In this document: in pieces, positions 1 through 7,099 of the stretch
Layout: the number at the start of each line of letters is the position of its first letter
Numbering within the stretch: the stretch's first letter is position 1
Source of the DNA: DATMTS01 sp035564555
GTDB lineage: Bacteria > Actinomycetota > Actinomycetes > Actinomycetales > Microbacteriaceae
Reading direction: 5' to 3'
Assembly (NCBI GenBank): GCA_035564555.1
Contig: DATMTS010000038.1
Span: forward strand, 1 to 14,875
Length of the DNA stretch: 14,875 nt
The notes under the pieces: generated by a model
What the model saw: the letters and a program-made list of their open reading frames with translations, nothing else
The model's database searches: none
Told to the model about the DNA's origin: nothing
Program-made: the position numbers and the translations under genes

Positions 1-1331
1 CGGTCGATCGACTGCGGCGCATCTTGGGTGTGCAGCGTGGCGAACACGAGGTGGCCGGTCTCGGCTGCGGTCAGCGCGACAGAGATGGTCTCCAGGTCGC
101 GCAACTCGCCGATCAGGATGACATCGGGGTCTTGCCGCAGCACGTGCTTGAGCGCGTTCGCGAAGCTGTGCGTGTCTGCGCCGACCTCGCGCTGGTTGAC
201 GATCGACAGCTTGTGCTTGTGGATGAACTCGATCGGGTCTTCGACCGTGACGATGTGGTCGGCGCGCGTGCTGTTGACCAGGTCGATCAGCGCAGCGAGC
301 GTCGTCGACTTGCCCGAGCCGGTGGGACCGGTGACGAGCACAAGGCCGCGCGGCAGCCCGGCGAACTTGCCGACCGTGTCGGGCACGCCGAGGTCTTTCA
401 GCTGCTTGATCTCGGTCGGGATGAGACGGAACGCGGCACCGAGCGAACCACGCTGCTGGTAGATGTTCACGCGGAACCGCGCTTGGGCCGCCAGGCCGTA
501 TGCGAAGTCGAGCTCGAGCTCCTCTTCGAAGCGCGCGGCCTGATCGGGCGTGAGCAGGCTGTGCAGTGCGGAGGAGACCTTCTCCCGATCCCACGGCACA
601 GCGCCCTCGACGGCGGAGCGCAGCGCCCCGTTCACGCGGAGCATGGGAGGCGCCGCGACGGTCACGTGCAGGTCGGATGCCTTCTGCTGCACGACCTGCA
701 CGAGCGCCTCGATCAGGTCGCGGTCGGCGTGCAGGCGGGCGTGCTCTTCGAGCTCGATCGGTGCGCTCAAGGTCGGCGCGCCGGTCGGCGCCGCGAGCGT
801 GGGCGCCGCATAGGCGTTCGCATCGAACGGCTGCGCCAGGGCCGGGGCCCGATTCGGGGCGGCGGTGGAACCGGAGTGCGGCGGGGCCTGAGTCGGGGCC
901 GGAGCGGTGGCCGGGATCGGAGCGCCGGTCGGCGGAATCGCGCCGGCGAGCAGGTCGCGCGGATAGGCGCCGGTCTCGTTCATGTCGTCGCCTTCACCTG
1001 TTGAGTAGCGAGGAACGAGCGTCTCGAATGCGGCAGGCTGTGCTGCGGACGGGTCTCGATACGCGCGCTCGCTGGGCTCGCTCGCTGCTTGAACTGCGGA
1101 TGACGGGGCGTAGTACTGCGGCGCGGGCGCGACGTACTGCGGCGCGGGAGCAGCGGGCTGCGGCCAGGTCTGGGGCGCGGAGGGCGCGGGAGCAGCAGCC
1201 TCCGGCGCCAAGGCATCCGGAGCGTACGTATCGGGCGCGAAAGCATCGGGAACGGCTCGCCCCGGGCGTCCCGGATGCCAGCCGTCCACCGGTTCCGGAG
1301 TCACCGGGATCTCGTAGATCGGATCATTCAT
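1..1331 (-). CDS. pilT: Type IV pilus retraction ATPase PilT (3' end beyond the left edge)
   Basis: PilT hydrolyses ATP as a cytoplasmic hexamer to retract type IV pili. The 443 visible residues end inside the His box. The ATPase core begins near residue 205 (DLIEALVQVVQQKASDLHV) and shows the Walker A GPTGSGKST at 335-343, the Asp box VTVEDPIEF, the Walker B DPDVILIGELRD, and the His box ATLHTQDAP near the edge. Residues 1-204 are a Pro/Ala-rich, probably disordered extension that standard PilT lacks; its usual Walker A lies near residue 130-140. The ATG at 1331 follows the pilB stop by 24 nt and has an AAGGGG ribosome site 9 nt upstream, so the two are likely co-transcribed. An internal ATG at 983 (residue 117), preceded by GAAGG, is an alternative start that would remove the Tyr-rich repeats and the repeat-derived segment. 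The family call is firm; the exact N-terminus is not. The next gene off the edge is probably pilC, by analogy with other pilus operons. Confidence 0.93.
   Translation of the reverse strand, partial: MNDPIYEIPVTPEPVDGWHPGRPGRAVPDAFAPDTYAPDALAPEAAAPAPSAPQTWPQPAAPAPQYVAPAPQYYAPSSAVQAASEPSERAYRDPSAAQPAAFETLVPRYSTGEGDDMNETGAYPRDLLAGAIPPTGAPIPATAPAPTQAPPHSGSTAAPNRAPALAQPFDANAYAAPTLAAPTGAPTLSAPIELEEHARLHADRDLIEALVQVVQQKASDLHVTVAAPPMLRVNGALRSAVEGAVPWDREKVSSALHSLLTPDQAARFEEELELDFAYGLAAQARFRVNIYQQRGSLGAAFRLIPTEIKQLKDLGVPDTVGKFAGLPRGLVLVTGPTGSGKSTTLAALIDLVNSTRADHIVTVEDPIEFIHKHKLSIVNQREVGADTHSFANALKHVLRQDPDVILIGELRDLETISVALTAAETGHLVFATLHTQDAPQSID
1000..1094. repeat. Pair of inverted short palindromic repeats inside the pilT frame
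   Basis: Two copies of a REP-like sequence lie head to head. The left copy at 1000-1028 reads gttgagtagcgaggaacgag and onward; the right copy at 1051-1094 starts gggtctcgatacgcgcgctc. The right copy aligns closely with the element at 9802-9848 behind rpoC. The whole pair is open in the pilT frame and would encode roughly SEPSERAYRDPS through FETLVPRYSTG, in the linker before the ATPase core. This is either an in-frame insertion tolerated in a disordered linker, or evidence that translation really starts downstream at 983. Confidence 0.75.
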
Positions 1332-1355
1332 TCGCGCCGTCCCCTTCAGTGCGTC

Positions 1356-3023
1356 TCACGCGGCCACCCGAAGGATTTCCTCGACGGATGTCAGTGCGAG
1401 CTTGGCCTTCTCCCAGCCGTCCTGTCGCAGCGTCAGCATGCCCTGCTCACGCGCGACGCGGCTCAGTTGCGCGCCGGACGCGCGCTCCACGGTGAGCCGT
1501 TCGATCTGCTCGGTGACGCTCATCACCTCGTGGATCGCGATGCGCCCCCGGTAGCCGGTGAACGAGCAGCTCGCGCAGCCGACCGGCTGGAAGAGCGTCG
1601 GAGCATCCGCTGCCGGGTCGTAGCCGACCTGCAACTGCAGCAACTGCTCCGGTTCATACGTCACGGGCTGCTTGCACCGGTCGCAGAGCCGGCGGGCGAG
1701 CCGCTGCGCCACGACGCAGTCCAGCGCCGATCCGACGAGGAAAGGCTCGATGCCCATCTCGGTCAGGCGCGTGATCGCGCTCGGCGCATCGTTGGTGTGC
1801 AGCGTGGAAAGCACGAGGTGGCCGGTCAGGGCAGCCTCGATCGCGATCTGCGCCGTCTCGTGGTCACGGATCTCACCGATCAGCACCACGTCGGGGTCGC
1901 TGCGCAGGATCGAGCGGAGCGCGCTGGCGAAGCTGAGGCCTGCCTTCGGGTTCACCTGCACCTGGTTGACCCCCGGCATGCGGTACTCCACCGGATCTTC
2001 GACGGTGATCACGTTGATCTCGGGCTTGGAGACCTCGTTGAGCGTGGTGTAGAGCGTCGTGGACTTGCCGGAGCCGGTAGGCCCGGTGACCAGGATCATG
2101 CCGTGTGGCTTGGAGTACGAATGCCGGTACACCTCGAAGTTGCGCTCCAGCAGGGTCAGATCGCGCAGATTCAGGCTCGAGCTGCTCGTGTCGAGGATGC
2201 GCATCACGACCTTCTCGCCCCACACCGTCGGCAGCGTCGCGACGCGTAGGTCGATCTGGCGGCCGCCGTGCCGGATCGACATGCGGCCGTCCTGCGGCTT
2301 GCGCCGTTCGGCGATGTCGATGTCGCTCATGATCTTGAGCCGACTGATCACGCCGTTCTGGATGCTCTTGGGCGCGCTCTGCATCTCGTGCAGCACGCCG
2401 TCGATGCGGTAGCGCACGCGCACGCCGTGTTCGGCCGGTTCGATGTGGATGTCGGACGCCTGGTCTTGAATGGCCTGCGACACGAGCAGATTGACGAACC
2501 GCACGATCGGCGCGTCATCGGCGCCGGCGTCGCTGACCGCGAACGAGGAGGATTCGGCCGGGGCCTGCTCCTCTTCGAGGGTCACCGTCAGATTGTTGAG
2601 CTCGTCGTCGGCCCGCAGGTACCGGTCGATCGCCGAGGCGAGGTCGGCCGCCTCGGCGACCACCGGCTGCACCGGCATGTGTGCAGCCGTGCGCACGTCG
2701 TCGATGGCGAACAGGTCGCCCGGATCGGCGATCGCGAGCACCAGAGTGTCGCCCTGCACCGATATCGGAAGCACCGAATGACGGCGGCAGATCGCGGGGT
2801 TCACCCGCGCCACGGCGTCCCGGTCGATCGGATAATCGAGCAGCTCGACGAACGGCAACTGCGCCTGCACGGCACGCGCACGGGCGATCTGCACACCGGT
2901 TATCGCGCCGGTGGTCAGCATTCCTTGTAGCGCCTCGCGCTCCTCGACCGGGTTCTGCACCGAGTCGAGTTGTTCGATGGGCAAGGCGCCGTGCAAGATG
3001 AGGATTTCAGTTAGGGAGGCCAC
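1356..3023 (-). CDS. pilB: Type IV pilus assembly ATPase PilB / GspE family
   Basis: PilB is the cytoplasmic hexameric ATPase that drives pilin polymerisation. The protein has 555 residues, normal for the family. An N-terminal MshEN-type region (about 1-140) is followed by a linker and the N2/C-terminal ATPase domains. Visible motifs are Walker A GPTGSGKST at 314-322, Asp box ITVEDPVEY at 339-347, Walker B DPDVVLIGEIRD at 376-387, and His box STLHTNDAP from 406. A tetracysteine zinc site (C447, C450, C483, C486) separates PilB/GspE from PilT. I chose the GTG at 3023 because AAAGGAGG lies 6 nt upstream; the longer open frame to 3083 has no such site and an atypical N-terminus. It is the first gene of a pilB-pilT unit and is divergent from the SipW-type cluster. 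The family is certain; PilB rather than a type II secretion GspE is inferred from the adjacent pilT. Confidence 0.95.
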   Translation of the reverse strand: MASLTEILILHGALPIEQLDSVQNPVEEREALQGMLTTGAITGVQIARARAVQAQLPFVELLDYPIDRDAVARVNPAICRRHSVLPISVQGDTLVLAIADPGDLFAIDDVRTAAHMPVQPVVAEAADLASAIDRYLRADDELNNLTVTLEEEQAPAESSSFAVSDAGADDAPIVRFVNLLVSQAIQDQASDIHIEPAEHGVRVRYRIDGVLHEMQSAPKSIQNGVISRLKIMSDIDIAERRKPQDGRMSIRHGGRQIDLRVATLPTVWGEKVVMRILDTSSSSLNLRDLTLLERNFEVYRHSYSKPHGMILVTGPTGSGKSTTLYTTLNEVSKPEINVITVEDPVEYRMPGVNQVQVNPKAGLSFASALRSILRSDPDVVLIGEIRDHETAQIAIEAALTGHLVLSTLHTNDAPSAITRLTEMGIEPFLVGSALDCVVAQRLARRLCDRCKQPVTYEPEQLLQLQVGYDPAADAPTLFQPVGCASCSFTGYRGRIAIHEVMSVTEQIERLTVERASGAQLSRVAREQGMLTLRQDGWEKAKLALTSVEEILRVAA

Positions 3024-3610
3024 GGGGCGCCTCCTTTCGGGCACACATGCGACGCGCATGCCCGCGGTGTCGGGTAGGAGCATGCGTGATCCGCGAGAGT
3101 CGGCGCGGACGGCTGCAACGCTAATCGCGGCCCCGCGTATGCGGCCAGTCCCCAGTGCGGGGGCGTGGTGCGCCGACGGCGGTGCGGTTCATGGAGCGGG
3201 TCGTGCTGGGGGTCATGGCACCGGTCATAGTGATGAAATTTCAGCTACCCCTGAAGTGGGGCGACGGAGAAGCTTGCCATGAAGCATCCTCAACACTACG
3301 TTCGTAGTTGAGCAATGGTCAGCAAGGTCTACCCGGACCTGAACGGCCGCGGCTCTCGGTTCTTACCCGACCGAAGCTTCACCCCGAACCGCCCAGCTCA
3401 ACCAGCTCCACCCCGGCGGCGCCTACCCTAGGGCACCGCCACCGCTTCATCCTGTTTCACCGCGTACCCGACATGCGGTGCTGACCGGCGCTGTCACAGC
3501 GTCCGCTTGCGATCCTCCCCTGGATGCGCCGGCTGACGCCACGGCGCCAGTCGGCGTTCCTTCATGGAACTTCTGCTGCCGGGAAGTGCCCGACAACGAA
3601 GGAAAACACC
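3024..3610. promoter_or_regulatory. Divergent intergenic region between pilB and the SipW-type cluster
   Basis: No convincing gene lies in these 587 bases, so promoters for both directions must lie here (inference). Several small inverted repeats are visible: cccc-tgaagt-gggg around 3248-3260; ctcaacactacg / cgtagttgag at 3289-3300 and 3303-3312 (a bulged stem); and ggcggcgcc / ggcaccgcc at 3415-3423 and 3432-3440. No sigma-factor consensus is clear enough to assign, and I see no known riboswitch core. The ribosome site for the plus-strand gene is AAGGA at 3599-3603. Confidence 0.45.
3030..3037 (-). promoter_or_regulatory. Ribosome binding site fixing the pilB GTG start
   Basis: Read on the minus strand this is AAAGGAGG, six bases before the GTG at 3023. 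It is a near-perfect anti-16S match. It argues against the ATG codons further upstream (3083 and 3059), which would add up to 20 residues. Confidence 0.8.
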
Positions 3611-4183
3611 ATGAACAAGCTCACCAAGGGTGCCATCGCCGGAGCTGCCGGCATCGCCCTTCTCCTCGGCGGCGCTGGATCGTTCGCTCTCTGGAACGCG
3701 AACGCCGACGTCACCGGCGGCGCGATCACCGCCGGCACCATGACCCTCTCCGCGGACTCCCACGACGCGACCTGGCAGAACCTGACCAGTGGTCACACCG
3801 GTTCGATCAGCCCGGCGTCGTTCAAGATCGTCCCCGGCGACACGATCCAGCTCGACCAGCCGCTCACCATCAGCGCGACCGGTGATGACCTCAGCGCTTC
3901 GATCTCATCGAACGCCGCCTCGGTCGCCGCCTCGCTGGGCAGCGGGCTCGCCGCCCCGACCGTCACCCAGACCTTCACGACCGACGACGGCACCGTCATC
4001 AACCCGGCCACGTTCAAGGTCACCAGCGCGACGACCAGCCTGCACGCCAAGATCACCATCGCCTGGCCGTTCGGCTCTGCTCCCAGCAGCGCGACGACCG
4101 GTGACAACGCCTACCAGGGCGGCTCCGGCACGCTCAAGGACGTCACCGTCACCCTCACCCAGCTCGACCCCTCGTCGAACTGA
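3611..4183 (+). CDS. SipW-type signal peptide protein, TasA/camelysin-like surface subunit (first of three)
   Basis: A 190-residue exported protein with the 'alternate' SipW-dependent leader. A short basic start (MNKLTKG) is followed by a hydrophobic stretch at about 8-24, then GAGSFALWNANADVTGG and ITAG, the consensus shared with the next two genes. The mature part is Thr/Ser/Ala-rich, without cysteines or membrane segments, and looks all-beta. The ATG at 3611 was chosen because AAGGA lies 7 nt upstream and the leader begins there; the open frame extends back to 3524 with no leader-like sequence. It matches the actinobacterial family of alternate signal-mediated exported proteins, related by leader to TasA and camelysin. 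A strong hairpin follows the stop, so it may be expressed more than the genes behind it. Assembly into a fibre is inference; a simple secreted protein is possible. Confidence 0.85.
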   Translation: MNKLTKGAIAGAAGIALLLGGAGSFALWNANADVTGGAITAGTMTLSADSHDATWQNLTSGHTGSISPASFKIVPGDTIQLDQPLTISATGDDLSASISSNAASVAASLGSGLAAPTVTQTFTTDDGTVINPATFKVTSATTSLHAKITIAWPFGSAPSSATTGDNAYQGGSGTLKDVTVTLTQLDPSSN

Positions 4184-4191
4184 CCCCCCGA

Positions 4192-4228
4192 GGTGGATGC
4201 CCCGCTCCCCCGACTCGGGGCATCCACC
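4192..4228 (+). terminator. Perfect 13-bp hairpin after the first SipW-type gene (terminator or attenuator)
   Basis: ggtggatgccccg (4192-4204) pairs perfectly with cggggcatccacc (4216-4228) across an 11-nt loop, nine bases after the stop codon. There is no U tract, so it may be a partial terminator, an attenuator, or an mRNA 3'-end stabiliser that sets subunit ratios within the cluster. Confidence 0.6.
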
Positions 4229-4356
4229 CATCGGTCGGCCTGAGTTCAGTTCCGCTCGCGCCACGACCGATGCCCGGTTCCTGAACCGGACATGACCGAT
4301 CCCGCTCGGATCCCTAGCCGAGCTCGACTCGCTTCAGCTGCAGAAAGACAACCCGA

Positions 4357-4968
4357 ATGTCTCAAGCACACTGGTCCCCTCGGCGACTCCTGGGCACCCC
4401 TCGCATCGGCGCAGACCGAGCACGCCGCAGCCTGACGACGGTGTTCGTCGCCTGCCTGGCGGCCATCGGTGTTGCGCTCGCGTTGACCGGTGGAAGCTAC
4501 GCCCTCTTCAACAGCTCGGCGCCGGTGAACGGCGCAACGATCACAGCGGGTACGACCTGGATCACGGTCAACGGTTCGCAGAGCGCGGCACTGCCCGGTT
4601 CGATCTCCTCGGCACTGGCCCCAGGCGGATCCACCGCCACGGCATTGACCGTCGCGAACACCGGGACCACCGCGACATCGGTCGCCGTCTCCTCTACGAC
4701 CATCGGAACGCAGACGAATTCGCTCGGCTCCTATCTGACCGCAACACTGACGCCCGTCAGCGACACCAGCGCCTGCGCCGCCGGCCTGGTGGGCACGACC
4801 GGAGCCCTCTCCGGCTTCACCTCCGCCATCGCCCCCGTCACGATCGCATCCGGCGGGAGCGCCACCCTCTGCCTGGAGCTGAAGCTCTCGGCATCCGCGC
4901 CCAGCAGCGCACAGGGCGGCTCGGCGCCGTTCACCATGACCTTGACCGGATCGCAGGTGGCCCCATGA
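4357..4968 (+). CDS. SipW-type signal peptide protein, second of three (two-cysteine TasA-like domain)
   Basis: A 203-residue protein with an unusually long basic n-region (about 27 residues, several Arg), a hydrophobic segment at about 28-45, and the SipW-type motif TGGSYALFNSSAPVNGATIT. The body is low-charge and beta-rich, with the segment LTVANTG near residue 97 and cysteines at 140 and 172. The next protein has the same VANTG element and a cysteine pair with identical spacing (115 and 147), so the two domains are probably paralogous and may each hold a disulphide. It lies 173 nt after the first gene, across a hairpin, and overlaps the third gene by 4 nt (ATGA), which implies translational coupling. 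The ribosome site before 4357 is weak. The export class is well supported; a role as minor fibre subunit or adaptor is inference. Confidence 0.82.
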   Translation: MSQAHWSPRRLLGTPRIGADRARRSLTTVFVACLAAIGVALALTGGSYALFNSSAPVNGATITAGTTWITVNGSQSAALPGSISSALAPGGSTATALTVANTGTTATSVAVSSTTIGTQTNSLGSYLTATLTPVSDTSACAAGLVGTTGALSGFTSAIAPVTIASGGSATLCLELKLSASAPSSAQGGSAPFTMTLTGSQVAP

Positions 4969-6254
4969 GAATCAAGAACAGGCTGGCCGTCGTGATCGGT
5001 CTCGTCGTGCTCCTCACCCTCAGCGGCGCAGGCGTCAGCTTCGCCTACTTCACCTCAGGTGTCACGGCGAGCGGCACGATCAACGCGGGCGCGGTCGGTG
5101 TGACTCAGACCCTGTCGTCGTCCCTGCTCAACGCGGCGGCCTTCACGAGCACGAACACCACCGTGACGGGATCGGTCACCGTTGCCAACACCGGGTCGGT
5201 CTCGGCGGCCTACACGGCTTCGGCCCCCTCATTGGCATCGGGCTCGTCCAGCGCACTGGCCGGCCGCGTCACCGTCTCGGCATGGCCGAACGCCGCAGGC
5301 ACCGACTGTGCGATGCAGGCGAAGCCCGGCACGGCCGTGACGTCCACGTGGCAGCAACTTTCGCTGACCGGCACGCTTGCTGCGGGAGCCTCCACCCAGT
5401 ACTGCCTGCAGGCCGCCTTGGATGTGCACAACTCGGTCTCCGGCATCCCGTCGGGAAGCACCGTCGAACCCGGCGTCTTCACCAGCCTCGGCTCCGGCAC
5501 CAACTGGAACGCGACGTCGTCGACGCAGCTGGTCGATCTGGCCTTCATCGATGACATCGCACCGAGCACGCCCGGTTCGCTGAGCGCCGACGCTGTCTCC
5601 AGCACGAGCGCCACCGTCGACTGGACGGCATCCAGCGACAACGTCGGCGTGTACGGATACCGCGTTTATCGCAACGGCACCCTGGTCTCCGGCACCGTGC
5701 CGATCTCGGCCACCACGTTCACGAACACCGGTCTGACGCCGAACACGAGCTATACCTACACGGTCGCAGCGGTCGATGCGGCAGGCAATGTCTCGGCCGT
5801 CGCCGCGGTGAGCGTCACCTCGCTCTCCGACTCGACGACGGCACACACGATCGCCACGGCGAGCGGCCTGTGCGTCGACGTGAGCGGATCCGCTTACGGC
5901 TCCGGCTTCCTGCTCGTCTCGTCGAACTGCAACCAGTCAGGGTCGCAGACGTGGTCGTTCCAAACCGACGGAACGGGAACCACCGTCAGCTCCATGTGGA
6001 CGAAACACGGCTACCAGGGCCTGCTCTGGGACGTCGCGAACAACTCGACGGCTTCCGGCGCCAGCGCAGTCAGCGAGCCGTCGACCGGTCGATCGACGCA
6101 GCACTGGCTCATCACCTCACTCGGCGGCAACTCCTATCAGTTCAAGAACGTCGGAAGCGGGTTGTGCCTACAGATGCCTGCGGGCAACAACCTGCAGATC
6201 ACGCAGGAGGTCTGCGATGCTTCATCGTCCACTCAATCCTTCACGGTGCAGTGA
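4965..6254 (+). CDS. SipW-type exported protein with FN3 and C-terminal ricin-type lectin domains
   Basis: A 429-residue surface protein. Residues 1-43 are the SipW-type leader (MRIKNRLAVVIGLVVLLTL, then GAGVSFAYFTSG and INAG). Residues 44-195 form a TasA-like beta domain with VANTG at 73-77 and C115/C147. Residues 200-286 are a fibronectin type III domain (APSTPGSLSADAVSSTSATV; Trp at 220; YGYRVYRNG; TSYTYTVAAVDAAGN). Residues 290-429 are a ricin B-type beta-trefoil with repeated GLC(V/L) segments at 301 and 399 and QxW-type motifs QTW (328), QHW (379) and a degenerate QSF (424). Four lectin cysteines are at 303, 322, 401 and 417. It overlaps the preceding gene by 4 nt and the next by 1 nt. 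The domains imply carbohydrate binding outside the cell; the ligand is unknown. Confidence 0.88.
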   Translation: MRIKNRLAVVIGLVVLLTLSGAGVSFAYFTSGVTASGTINAGAVGVTQTLSSSLLNAAAFTSTNTTVTGSVTVANTGSVSAAYTASAPSLASGSSSALAGRVTVSAWPNAAGTDCAMQAKPGTAVTSTWQQLSLTGTLAAGASTQYCLQAALDVHNSVSGIPSGSTVEPGVFTSLGSGTNWNATSSTQLVDLAFIDDIAPSTPGSLSADAVSSTSATVDWTASSDNVGVYGYRVYRNGTLVSGTVPISATTFTNTGLTPNTSYTYTVAAVDAAGNVSAVAAVSVTSLSDSTTAHTIATASGLCVDVSGSAYGSGFLLVSSNCNQSGSQTWSFQTDGTGTTVSSMWTKHGYQGLLWDVANNSTASGASAVSEPSTGRSTQHWLITSLGGNSYQFKNVGSGLCLQMPAGNNLQITQEVCDASSSTQSFTVQ

Positions 6255-7099
6255 TGCGTTCCTTCGGTGAGACTCAGGCACGGCGAGTGCGAGCAGGCAT
6301 CGCGCTCACGGCAGGTGCCGGGATCGTGCTGCTCGCCCTGCTGGCCGGAGCGCCGGCTTCGGCGGCGACCGTGCACGATGTGCCCGACAGCGGCATCCTC
6401 GTCAGCGCCGACGGCACGCACTTCGTGAACGCCACGAGCGCACCGCTATTCGACGCCGCCCGGCGGATCATCCCCGGCGAACGCGAGACGGCATCCCTGT
6501 ACGTGCGCAACACGTCGAAGCACGCGGCGGTGATCGCCGTGCATGCCACGAACATCCGGTTCGCGTCGATCGAGCTGGCTCAACTGCTCGAGCTCGGCGC
6601 ATCCACCCAGACGATCACCGGCGCGCCCGTGCGGCTCAGCGACGGCCAGTGCCTTCCCCTCATCTCCTCAGTCTCTCTTCCCGCCGGCGTCACGACACAC
6701 GTCAACCTCACCCTGGTGATGTCGGCGGGAGCAAACGGCTCGGCCGGGCAGAACCAGAGCGCCGATTTCGACGTGCTGGTCTCTGCCCGCGACCGGACCG
6801 AGCCGGCGTTCGCCGCATCGGACTGCGCCACCGGAATCGACCTCCCGGGCGTCTCGGACCCCGCGGGGGCCGGGTCCACGACCGGCTCAGCGGGCGGCTC
6901 TGCGGGCCTCGCCGACACCGGATCGGAGTTGCTGGTGCCGTTCTCGGTGGCGGCCATGCTGTTCGGCGCCGGCGCCGCTCTCGTCGTCGCGGCGCGACGC
7001 AGAAGAAGAGATGAGCCGGCGCAGGAGCCCGCGGCGATCGAGCGGGAGCGCGCGACTCAGGAGCGCCGCGCTATCACGCCACGCGAGTGGAAGCCGTGA
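6254..7099 (+). CDS. Wall-anchor candidate: Sec signal, beta domain, LADTG sortase-type C-terminus
   Basis: A 281-residue protein with a conventional signal peptide (hydrophobic 14-32, cleavage likely after APASA at residue 37), unlike its three SipW-type neighbours. The extracellular part (38-210) is beta-rich with TASLYVRNTS near 79-88 and cysteines at 133 and 191. A Gly/Ser/Ala linker precedes LADTG (219-223), a membrane segment (226-247) and RRRRR (248-252). This matches sortase substrates, in particular the LAxTG class of class E sortases in actinobacteria. Oddly, a 29-residue charged tail follows the arginines, where such proteins normally end. The start ATG overlaps the previous stop (TGATG). 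The frame is open back to 5870, but that part only shadows the lectin gene. No sortase is encoded in the window, so an unlinked enzyme would be needed; plain membrane anchoring is the alternative. Confidence 0.82.
   Translation: MRSFGETQARRVRAGIALTAGAGIVLLALLAGAPASAATVHDVPDSGILVSADGTHFVNATSAPLFDAARRIIPGERETASLYVRNTSKHAAVIAVHATNIRFASIELAQLLELGASTQTITGAPVRLSDGQCLPLISSVSLPAGVTTHVNLTLVMSAGANGSAGQNQSADFDVLVSARDRTEPAFAASDCATGIDLPGVSDPAGAGSTTGSAGGSAGLADTGSELLVPFSVAAMLFGAGAALVVAARRRRRDEPAQEPAAIERERATQERRAITPREWKP

Noticed and set aside
566..1495. Plus-strand open frames opposite pilT
   Set aside because: They are Arg-rich antisense shadows of a Pro/Ala-rich coding sequence, whereas the minus strand shows a clear PilT ATPase.
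3024..3610. c-di-GMP or other known riboswitch upstream of pilB or the SipW-type cluster
   Set aside because: Small hairpins are present, but I could not match any conserved riboswitch core by eye. A covariance-model search would settle it.
5870..6253. Longer version of the LADTG protein starting at 5870
   Set aside because: This part overlaps the lectin domain coding in another frame; a clear signal peptide begins at the ATG at 6254, directly coupled to the previous stop.
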